In this document: positions 7,323 through 14,093 of the stretch, piece after piece
Numbering within the stretch: the first letter of the stretch is position 1
Layout: the number at the start of each line of letters is the position of its first letter
Source of the DNA: a virus
Strand: one strand, 5' to 3'
Length of the DNA: 38,540 nucleotides
IMG/VR virus record: IMGVR_UViG_3300034374_006526
Span: 1 to 38,540 of that record
Notes under the pieces: generated by a model
Told to the model about the DNA's origin: nothing
The model's database searches: none
Seen by the model: the letters and a program-made list of their open reading frames with translations, nothing else
Program-made: the position numbers and the translations under genes

Positions 7323-8147
7323 ATGAATATTAAACTTACAGAGTCACAATATAAATTATTAAAAGAATTTAAGAAAAAGGCGTATTCATTTGATTGGGAT
7401 GATAACATATTAATTATGCCCACAAGAATACATTTGGATTATAGAATTGGTAATACGGATGCATATGTACCAGTTTCGGTTTCTACAGAACAATTTAGAA
7501 GTGTTAGACATAAGTTAGGTAATGAGTTTAGATATCTTAATAATGATATCGCACAATCATTTAAAGATTTCAGAGATTATGATGCATTTATAGAAGACAC
7601 AAAAAGAGCATTATATCAAAATAGAATTGGACCTAGTTTCCAAAAATTTAAAGAGGCGTTAATAAGTGGTAGTGACTTTTCTATAATCACCGCCAGATCA
7701 AATCCACCACAGGCGATTAAAGAAGGTATTAAAGTAATCATAAATAATGCGTTTAGTTATGTGGAAAGAAAAGAGATGGAAAAGAACCTTAATGGTTTAT
7801 CTATAGATGAATATTTAAATCTACAAGATTATCATCCAGTATCTTCATCAGAGTTCGCCAAACAATTCGGATTAGAAAGTGTGGGGACAAATCCCGAAGA
7901 AGGGAAGAAAATTGCGTTTAAAAGTTTTGTTGATAGAATTGTAAGTCAAATATCTAAAATAAAAGATGACGATGATTTTGAAGGTATTAGTGTTGGGTTT
8001 AGTGACGATGATTTAGGAAACGTAGAAGTGGTAGAAGATTTAATTAGAGATGAATTAAAAAATTTATATCCCGAAATTAATTTTATTGTTTACGATACCT
8101 CAGATCCAAAAGATACAAAAAAGAAAAGAATAATAATTAAAAAATAA
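7323..8147 (+). CDS. HAD-superfamily hydrolase-like protein with N-terminal tag
   Basis: A 274-residue protein. Residues 4-15 are the LTESQYKLLKE module shared with the 814-residue protein further on, ending L13-K-E15. HAD motif I follows at once as F-D24-W-D26-D-N (nucleophile Asp and general acid Asp). Motif II is S-I-I-T123-A-R-S, and motif IV is G-F-S-D228-D-D-L. A Lys-rich segment near residues 190-198 may provide motif III. Between motifs I and II lies a helical cap region of about 90 residues. HAD enzymes with this arrangement are phosphatases or phosphotransferases, and the substrate cannot be told from sequence. It sits between sheath and tube genes behind a candidate late promoter. 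The N-terminal module suggests that the enzyme is carried in the virion; this is inference. Confidence 0.75.
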   Translation: MNIKLTESQYKLLKEFKKKAYSFDWDDNILIMPTRIHLDYRIGNTDAYVPVSVSTEQFRSVRHKLGNEFRYLNNDIAQSFKDFRDYDAFIEDTKRALYQNRIGPSFQKFKEALISGSDFSIITARSNPPQAIKEGIKVIINNAFSYVERKEMEKNLNGLSIDEYLNLQDYHPVSSSEFAKQFGLESVGTNPEEGKKIAFKSFVDRIVSQISKIKDDDDFEGISVGFSDDDLGNVEVVEDLIRDELKNLYPEINFIVYDTSDPKDTKKKRIIIKK

Positions 8148-8164
8148 TTTTTTTTAAAAACTGA

Positions 8165-8172
8165 ATATTTAT
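8165..8172 (+). promoter_or_regulatory. Candidate late promoter (ATATTTAT) of the tail tube gene
   Basis: ATATTTAT lies 48 bases before the tail tube ATG, followed by an A-rich leader like that of the tail sheath gene. Confidence 0.5.
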
Positions 8173-8220
8173 ATAATAAATAAGATAATAACTATAACAA
8201 AGAATTAAAAAAAGAAAAAA

Positions 8221-8709
8221 ATGGCAGATTTATTAATGAGAATGCCTGTTCCTTACGAACCGTTAAGAAAGAATAGGTTTATTTTGAGATTCCCAGATGA
8301 ATTAGGGATTCAAGAATGGTGGGTTTCTACTACATCTAGACCTAAATATACGAGTCAGGAAGTGGAAATTCCATTTTTAAATACATCTACTTATGTGATT
8401 GGTAGATTTAATTGGGATTCTATTTCCGTAACATTTAGAGATCCTATCGGACCTTCCGCAACACAAGCGTTGATGGAATGGGTACGTTTACACTCAGAAT
8501 CAGTAACAGGTAGACAAGGTTACGCTGCGGGATATAAGAAAGACGTAGAATTAGAAATGTTAGACCCAACTGGTGTTGTTGTTCAGAAGTGGATTTTACA
8601 AGGTACACAATTGAATGACGCAGATTTTGGTTCATTAGACTATTCATCTTCAGATTTGGCGGATATCACTTGTACGCTCAGGTTTGATAGGGCGATAAAC
8701 GTGTTTTAG
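8221..8709 (+). CDS. Tail tube protein (T4 gp19-like)
   Basis: A 162-residue protein, almost the same length as T4 gp19 (163). It begins MADLLMRMPVPYEPLRKNRF and continues with the conserved LRFPDELGIQEWWVSTTSRP segment, a W-D-S-I-S-V-T-F-R-D-P strand, a helix around ALMEWVRLHSES, Y-A-A-G-Y-K-K-D-V-E-L-E-M-L-D-P and a C-terminal strand ADITCTLRFDRA. These are the hallmarks of the T4-type inner tube fold shared with Hcp-like tube proteins. The protein polymerises as hexameric rings inside the sheath. A terminator follows, so like the sheath it is its own transcription unit, suiting the high copy number needed. Confidence 0.95.
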   Translation: MADLLMRMPVPYEPLRKNRFILRFPDELGIQEWWVSTTSRPKYTSQEVEIPFLNTSTYVIGRFNWDSISVTFRDPIGPSATQALMEWVRLHSESVTGRQGYAAGYKKDVELEMLDPTGVVVQKWILQGTQLNDADFGSLDYSSSDLADITCTLRFDRAINVF

Positions 8710-8737
8710 GATATTAGAATATTTAATTTTATAAAAG

Positions 8738-8769
8738 AATCCTTATCATTAGTTTGGTAGGGATTTTTT
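8738..8769 (+). terminator. Rho-independent terminator after tail tube
   Basis: An 11-base stem with two G-T pairs (AATCCTTATCA with TGGTAGGGATT, loop TTAGTT) is followed by six T. Confidence 0.85.
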
Positions 8770-8780
8770 GTTATTTGTGT

Positions 8781-8788
8781 ATATTTAT
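8781..8788 (+). promoter_or_regulatory. Candidate late promoter (ATATTTAT)
   Basis: ATATTTAT lies 14 bases before the start of the MORN-repeat gene and directly after the tail tube terminator. Confidence 0.5.
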
Positions 8789-8802
8789 ATAAAAATGTCT
8801 TT

Positions 8803-10098
8803 ATGAAAAAACTTAACACATTAAACGAGGAAATAAATCGAATGAAGTCATTATTCGGTGAAAGTCGTTTATATGGTAATCTGGTGGAACAAACTGAAGA
8901 AAAAACAGGTTGTATAGAGGGTGATTGTGAAAACGGAAAAGGAACTTTGACTTTCTCTGATGGATCTAAGTATGAAGGAGAATTTAAGGATGGTTTCTCA
9001 AACGGAAAAGGAACTTATACTTGGCCTGATGGATCTAAGTTTGAAGGAGACTTTAAGCGTGGTAAACAAAACGGACAAGGAACTTTGACTTATTCTAATG
9101 GATCTAAGTTGGAAGGAGAATGGAAGAATGGTAAACGTAAGGGACAAGGAACTATTACTTATACTAATGGATCTAAGTATGTAGGAGAATTGAAGGGTGG
9201 TAAACGTAACGGAAAAGGAACTTTGACTTCGAGTGATGGAACTATAATATATGATGGTTTGTGGAAGGATGATAAAAAAGTAGAAACTGAAGAAAATACT
9301 GACACATCAAAAGAAACTGAACAAAATACTGACACATCAAAAGAAACAGAAACTGAACAAAATACTGACACATCAAAAGAAACTGAAGAAAAAACAGGTT
9401 GTATAGAGGGAGATTGTGAAAACGGAAAAGGAACTATGACTTATGATGATGGATCTAAGTATGTAGGAGAATGGAAGGATGGTAAACAAAACGGAAAAGG
9501 AACTATTACTTCGAGTAAAGGAGATAAGTATGAAGGAGAATGGAAGGATGGTATACCAAACGGAGAAGGAACTATGACTTATTCTGATGGAGAGAAGTAT
9601 GAAGGAGAATTTAAGGATGGTGATTTTAACGGAAAAGGAACTAAGACTTATTCTAATGGAGATAAGTATGAAGGAGAATGGAAGGATGATCGCAAAAACG
9701 GAAAAGGAACTTATTTCTATAATAATGGAGATAAGTATGTAGGAGGATGGAAGGATGGTAAACGTAACGGACAAGGAACTTATACTTATTCTGATGGGGA
9801 GAAGTATGAAGGAGAATTTAAGGATGATAAAAAAGTAGGTTCAGGAGATATAATTGGAGTAAACTATAGAACTGGTAAGAAAACTATTGATGGTGTTCTT
9901 AAAAAAGTAAAAGATAAAGATGGGGAGACAACATTCATAATTAAAAATAGAAAGGTACCGATACTAAATCCTCGTAGAAATGGTTTTATAGATGATGACG
10001 CAAAAAGAGGTGTTATGGATGCATTAAAAAATATAGGTATTGATACGACAAATAAAACTATTAATGTTATAAATGATAGAAAATTTACCATAAAATGA
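8803..10098 (+). CDS. MORN-repeat protein with N-terminal tag and internal duplication
   Basis: A 431-residue protein. Residues 1-29 hold the tag module (LNEEINRMKSLF, then RLYGNLVE), ending L27-V-E29. An EKTGCIEGDCENG segment with two Cys follows, then five 23-residue MORN repeats (pattern GKGT-x-T-x-x-D-G-x-K-Y-x-G-E-x-K-D-G) at about 46-160. A Thr/Glu-rich linker has three copies of NTDTSKET. The EKTGCIEGDCENG segment then repeats and six more MORN units run to about 342. A non-MORN C-terminal domain of about 90 residues ends the protein. MORN arrays form extended beta-sheets that bind lipids or proteins, and they are rare in phage. The duplicated cassette points to recent internal duplication. 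The stop codon overlaps the next start (ATGA), so the two genes are translationally coupled. I infer a virion-associated, envelope-contacting protein. Confidence 0.8.
   Translation: MKKLNTLNEEINRMKSLFGESRLYGNLVEQTEEKTGCIEGDCENGKGTLTFSDGSKYEGEFKDGFSNGKGTYTWPDGSKFEGDFKRGKQNGQGTLTYSNGSKLEGEWKNGKRKGQGTITYTNGSKYVGELKGGKRNGKGTLTSSDGTIIYDGLWKDDKKVETEENTDTSKETEQNTDTSKETETEQNTDTSKETEEKTGCIEGDCENGKGTMTYDDGSKYVGEWKDGKQNGKGTITSSKGDKYEGEWKDGIPNGEGTMTYSDGEKYEGEFKDGDFNGKGTKTYSNGDKYEGEWKDDRKNGKGTYFYNNGDKYVGGWKDGKRNGQGTYTYSDGEKYEGEFKDDKKVGSGDIIGVNYRTGKKTIDGVLKKVKDKDGETTFIIKNRKVPILNPRRNGFIDDDAKRGVMDALKNIGIDTTNKTINVINDRKFTIK
8892..8946 (+). repeat. 55-bp direct repeat, copy 1
   Basis: This copy matches 9381-9435 with a single mismatch. 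It encodes the two-Cys segment that precedes each MORN block and marks the duplicated cassette. Confidence 0.85.
9295..9386 (+). repeat. Three short linker repeats
   Basis: The unit beginning AATACTGACACATCAAAAGA occurs at 9295, 9325 and 9361. It encodes the NTDTSKET linker between the two MORN blocks. Spacing of 30 and 36 bases shows unequal copies. Confidence 0.85.
9381..9435 (+). repeat. 55-bp direct repeat, copy 2
   Basis: Near-identical to 8892-8946 (one base differs). It opens the second MORN block. Confidence 0.85.
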
Positions 10099-11054
10099 GA
10101 AAAAATATAAAAACAATAAACGAAGAGATTGATAGAATAAAATCTTTATTTACCGAAGAAAGATTATTTGGTAATCTTGTGGAACAAGAAGAAGATCCTT
10201 TCTCTAAAAAAAGTGCGAGAAAAAGTAAAAAAGTACAAACAAAAGATGATAAAGATATTGCGAAGAAAAAAGAAAAACGTGATAGTAATATAAAAAAAGA
10301 TAAAAGACAATATAGGAGAGCGTTAAGTAAATTTTGTAAAAAGGAAGTTGGTAAATTAGTTAATGTTTTTATTGAGAAAAAGAATAGGTTAGAAGTAAAA
10401 CCAAAAGGACTTAGTACGACATGGGACGAATTATTAAAAACATATAAATTAAAATATCCTACCGAAACAAAAGTTTCAAACGATGAAGGAAAAGAAAATT
10501 TTAAAACGGAGGAAAAAACTTATTCTGAAGTTCTACAAGGATGTTCAACTGCATTTAATTCTGAAGAATTAGGAATTAAGTCTTACGCAGGTAAAGCACC
10601 AAAAGACATATTACAAATATTGTTTGGGATTACTGATACTACAAAAAGTACTGATGAAAGAAATAATTTATTTATTAATTTAGAAGGTGGAGTTAAAGAA
10701 AAAGTTAAAGATGTTACAGGTATAGATACATTAAAGGCAAAATTAAAAAGTATTGGGGCATCAACATTTAAGAATGACAAAAATCTTACCGCAGGTGAAC
10801 TATTTGTTAATTTAGATAACGATGGATTTGTATATTTAATAAAACCATCTGGTAAGTTTACACCAGTAAAAGAATTGGTTGGTGGTAAATTTGGTTTGTA
10901 TGATGATTTTAAAAAAGGTATCGAAGTCGCAGTAAAAGATTTAAAAACTAAAGTAGAAAAAGAAAGTGCGGAGTTAAAAGATAAATTACCAGATAGTTTA
11001 GATGGTATTACATTTATAGATAAGAAAAAATTTAGATTACCTAAACCTCAATAG
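10095..11054 (+). CDS. Lys-rich accessory protein with RLFGNLVE-type tag
   Basis: A 319-residue protein starting in the ATGA overlap with the MORN gene. Residues 8-30 carry the tag module (INEEIDRIKSLF, then ERLFGNLVE), ending L28-V-E30 before Q, and match the MORN protein start closely while the rest is unrelated. Residues 35-75 are a very basic, probably disordered stretch of Lys/Arg/Asp. The remainder is mixed alpha/beta with two Cys (at the F-C-K-K and Q-G-C-S positions), and no domain is recognised. A high Lys content together with a removable leader fits an internal head protein that lies against DNA, as T4 internal proteins do. This function is inferred from composition only. Confidence 0.65.
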   Translation: MRKNIKTINEEIDRIKSLFTEERLFGNLVEQEEDPFSKKSARKSKKVQTKDDKDIAKKKEKRDSNIKKDKRQYRRALSKFCKKEVGKLVNVFIEKKNRLEVKPKGLSTTWDELLKTYKLKYPTETKVSNDEGKENFKTEEKTYSEVLQGCSTAFNSEELGIKSYAGKAPKDILQILFGITDTTKSTDERNNLFINLEGGVKEKVKDVTGIDTLKAKLKSIGASTFKNDKNLTAGELFVNLDNDGFVYLIKPSGKFTPVKELVGGKFGLYDDFKKGIEVAVKDLKTKVEKESAELKDKLPDSLDGITFIDKKKFRLPKPQ

Positions 11055-11055
11055 A

Positions 11056-13500
11056 ATGAAAATTATATTAACAGAATCTCAGTACAGACGTGTCTTTTTA
11101 AATGAACAATCTTCTATTGATGATATTATAGTATATTTTAATGAAGATAAGGGTACTATTGTTGAACAAACCGCAAGACTTTATAGATTGTGGGCAAATT
11201 CCACACCTGAGTTATCAAAAAAATATGGTAAGGAAAGTGAGTTTGATTTGGACGCAATTAGAAAACCTGCCAATAGTGGTACTTTCGAAAAATCTTTTTC
11301 TAAGGGAAAATCTCAGTTTGATAAAGATTATTTAATTGTCCCTAATAAATATAGTTTTAAAGATGGTGTTAATGTTATCAGTGATCAAAATAAAAGTTTA
11401 TATATAACACAAGGTGGTAGAGTTAAATATAAAGTTAATACTAAAAAAGTATTACCTGAAAAATTATCTACAGATGATTTAATTTACGATAGTAATGGTA
11501 ATATCATTAGAGGTGGTAAAAAGACTGATTATTCAGGTAAAAAGGTTTATTACACTTATTATGAAGGTACTGGGCCTGAAATAATAAAAAAAGTAAGGAA
11601 TATATACTCTTCCCCAAATACAAAAAGGGCAACTAATGTTACACAAAAAGAAAAAGAATCTGATATTGAAAAAAAATTAGTTTCTTTTAGAAATACTATA
11701 GATTATTTAGAGGACATCGGGTTAGGTGTTAGAGATCCACTTAGGGGTAGGTTAATTCCTTATAAGAAAACTGATACATTTAAATACGCAGAAGATATTC
11801 CTTCTGATAACTATTTATTTGCAAGAACCGCAATTAATGCTATGAAATATTTAGATTATCTAAAGGCAGATAAAACAATTTCAGGTGTTAAAGGAGACTC
11901 AACAGTATGTGTCACTAAATTAGGAGATAGTTGTAAAGGTGCGGCACCTTATATTACATCTAATACTTACACATTAAATTTGGCTAAAGTTTTGGGTAAT
12001 AAAAAAATAGGTAACTATCCCGCAAACTACGTTGTATATGATCATGGTTTTTATTTTGATTGGGGTAAAATTGTGGAGGATTTAGAAAATAAATTTAAAA
12101 GTGATAAATTCTCATATAAGAGTAGTTTATTTCCAGATGGTTGGTGGAATTATTTTACACAATCTTATAATATTGGATCAACGGGTAGTTTTAATAAAGT
12201 TGTAAGTTCAATTAACTCTATAAGTAGTGGTGACATACCAAAAATAAATACTCTTAATAAATATGAAGGTGGTGGTAGTTTTATCTCTTGGTTAGAGAGT
12301 TGGGATGAACAAGATTGGATAGATGCTGCGTCTATTATATTATATCTAATACCGACACCTATGACTTGGGCTGCGGCAACTGGTTTAGAGGTATTAAATG
12401 CGGGTATATCTGTAAGTAAAGGTGAATATACCGATGCTGCTTTGAGAAGTGGATTTTTAATCGGTGGGGCTTTACTTTCTAAATCACTATCAAGTAGTTA
12501 CAAAGTTAGTAAAGAAGCCGCAGAGGAGACAACTAATTTATTAACAAAAATAGATGGGGTTTCTAAAAAAGAAGCTAACGAAATTATAAAGAAAGAATAT
12601 AAAATTATGAGATCTGATTCTAAAAAGTTATTAGATGATCTTATGAATAGGTCAAATAAACAAATAAGTGAATTACAAAATTTGGCTAAGAAGAATCAAG
12701 AATTTATGAATAAGATCGATGAATATATGAAACCACCATATAATTTTAAAGAATCTAAAGCAGTTAGACGGGCAGGTGTCGATACTTGGGGTGAAAATGA
12801 ATTTCAAAAGTACTGGATACATATTGCACCTACCACAAAAACTGAAGCAATAATAATGTCTTTACTATATGGTGGTATGCAATTATATAGTTATACTAAG
12901 TTTGAAGAAAGTTTGATGGAAAAAGGAGCTTCTAAAGAAGAGGTTAAATTATCTTTATCTAAAATATTACAAGATTTTAACGTAAAAACTGAAGAGGAGG
13001 TTGAGGCAGCATTAAATAAATGTAATTCTGCATTAGAAAAATATGATAGTTATGGTTTTATAGATCCCTTACCAATATATAATAAGTTTACTAATAATTG
13101 TACACAAGATTTCGAATCTATTAGTGATAAAAATGAAAATGAAAAAATAAAAAATGGTGGAATAACTGTTAAAGGTGGTGGTCCATATGACTATAAAATA
13201 TATCCTGATATAGATTCTGAAGATTCTTGGGTTTACACAAAAGAAAAGAGTTCAGATAATTGGAGAAAGGGTAACTGCGAAACTGCAAAAATAATATTTA
13301 AAACATATTGTAAAACTAATCAAACTTTTATAGATACTAGTGAAGGACAATCTTGTATTAAAATGTTAGGTGGGGAAGAATGGGAAAAGGCTATGGCATT
13401 TATTTCTTTAAATTACGATTCTAATGATGAAATAAGTATAGAAGATATAGATGGTGCAGATGAAATAATTGATTGGGTAATTGATTTTACTTTTGAATGA
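11056..13500 (+). CDS. Large accessory protein with LTESQY tag and hydrophobic centre
   Basis: An 814-residue protein starting one base after the preceding stop. The first 17 residues are the module MKIILTESQYRRVFLNE, ending L15-N-E17 before Q; the HAD-type protein begins with the same LTESQY. Residues about 60-400 are polar and mixed. A hydrophobic, Gly/Ala-rich stretch at about 418-475 (DAASIILYLIPTPMTWAAA, later FLIGGALLSKSL) could form one or two membrane hairpins. A long helical segment at about 480-580, rich in Lys/Glu, probably forms a coiled coil. The C-terminal third contains several Cys (for example around NKCNSALEK, NNCTQDF, KGNCETAK, TYCKTNQ and QSCIKMLGG) that could form disulphides. 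No family is recognised. The combination of tag, membrane-active stretch and coiled coil resembles proteins ejected with phage DNA. That is a hypothesis. Confidence 0.65.
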   Translation: MKIILTESQYRRVFLNEQSSIDDIIVYFNEDKGTIVEQTARLYRLWANSTPELSKKYGKESEFDLDAIRKPANSGTFEKSFSKGKSQFDKDYLIVPNKYSFKDGVNVISDQNKSLYITQGGRVKYKVNTKKVLPEKLSTDDLIYDSNGNIIRGGKKTDYSGKKVYYTYYEGTGPEIIKKVRNIYSSPNTKRATNVTQKEKESDIEKKLVSFRNTIDYLEDIGLGVRDPLRGRLIPYKKTDTFKYAEDIPSDNYLFARTAINAMKYLDYLKADKTISGVKGDSTVCVTKLGDSCKGAAPYITSNTYTLNLAKVLGNKKIGNYPANYVVYDHGFYFDWGKIVEDLENKFKSDKFSYKSSLFPDGWWNYFTQSYNIGSTGSFNKVVSSINSISSGDIPKINTLNKYEGGGSFISWLESWDEQDWIDAASIILYLIPTPMTWAAATGLEVLNAGISVSKGEYTDAALRSGFLIGGALLSKSLSSSYKVSKEAAEETTNLLTKIDGVSKKEANEIIKKEYKIMRSDSKKLLDDLMNRSNKQISELQNLAKKNQEFMNKIDEYMKPPYNFKESKAVRRAGVDTWGENEFQKYWIHIAPTTKTEAIIMSLLYGGMQLYSYTKFEESLMEKGASKEEVKLSLSKILQDFNVKTEEEVEAALNKCNSALEKYDSYGFIDPLPIYNKFTNNCTQDFESISDKNENEKIKNGGITVKGGGPYDYKIYPDIDSEDSWVYTKEKSSDNWRKGNCETAKIIFKTYCKTNQTFIDTSEGQSCIKMLGGEEWEKAMAFISLNYDSNDEISIEDIDGADEIIDWVIDFTFE

Positions 13501-13501
13501 T

Positions 13502-13509
13502 ATATTTAT
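13502..13509 (+). promoter_or_regulatory. Candidate late promoter (ATATTTAT), very close to start codon
   Basis: ATATTTAT ends 5 bases before the ATG at 13515, the same tight spacing as at the HAD-type gene. It begins directly after the stop codon of the preceding gene. Confidence 0.45.
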
Positions 13510-13514
13510 ATAAT

Positions 13515-14087
13515 ATGAATAACTTAAAAGAAGAAATAGAAAGAATTAAATCTTTATTTAGTGAAGAAAGATTATATGGTAATTCAATTAATGAGACGTG
13601 TGATGACGAGGAAGAGGCTAAAACTTTTTTAATGAGTAAAGGTTATTCTGTTTATGATTTAAATAAAACGGCAGAGGAACAGAAAGAAATGTGTAAATTC
13701 CCTTCAGATAATTTAGATTGTGTAACAAAAGCCTTAAGAGATAATAACATAAAATATTCCCAGTTTGATCATGAAGGTAAATGTGTTATAACAGTATCCG
13801 ATTCATCAAGTGATGAAGATAAAACATATATGTTTGTGAATAAAAATAATGAATATGCTTATCTTAAAATTTTTAATACCCCTAAAACTTTTAAAACATT
13901 AGATGATACTGAAACTATAAAATATAAACAAGTAGAATTTAGGGGTGAGTTCATTTGTGTTGGTGAAGGTATACAAGTGGAAGGGAGTTGGGTTAGATTT
14001 TTAAAAGATGGGTCGACTAAATGGGAAGAAGTAAAAAGAGGTAAAAATCTTAAGGTTTCGTTGACGTTAACAAATATACAAAAATAA
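13515..14087 (+). CDS. Accessory protein with RLYGN-type tag
   Basis: The protein has 190 residues from the ATG at 13515. The in-frame ATG at 13497 overlaps the upstream stop and would add six residues encoded by the promoter-like octamer, so it is not favoured. Residues 4-27 are the tag module (LKEEIERIKSLF, then ERLYGNSINE), ending I25-N-E27. Next comes a Cys-containing alpha/beta region (ETCDDEEEAKTFL, EQKEMCKF, LDCVTKALRDNNI and GKCVITVSD) that looks like a small SPOR/ACT-sized fold. The C-terminal half is beta-rich (YMFVNKNNEYAYLKIF, then VRFLKDG). No family is recognised. The Cys pattern suggests possible disulphides after delivery to the periplasm, which is speculative. Confidence 0.65.
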   Translation: MNNLKEEIERIKSLFSEERLYGNSINETCDDEEEAKTFLMSKGYSVYDLNKTAEEQKEMCKFPSDNLDCVTKALRDNNIKYSQFDHEGKCVITVSDSSSDEDKTYMFVNKNNEYAYLKIFNTPKTFKTLDDTETIKYKQVEFRGEFICVGEGIQVEGSWVRFLKDGSTKWEEVKRGKNLKVSLTLTNIQK

Positions 14088-14093
14088 ATAAAA

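Noticed and set aside
9295-9386. Short regularly spaced repeats resembling a mini-CRISPR
   Set aside because: The repeats are inside a reading frame, spacing is uneven, there are no unique spacers, and they encode a protein linker.
9373-9774. 133-residue minus-strand frame opposite the MORN repeats
   Set aside because: It mirrors the repeat structure of the MORN gene (a low-complexity Ser/Phe/Ile protein) and has no promoter or leader of its own.
13497-13514. Earlier ATG giving a six-residue extension of the RLYGN-tagged protein
   Set aside because: The extra codons are the candidate promoter octamer and the ATG overlaps the upstream stop. The other type 2 proteins begin close to the module.
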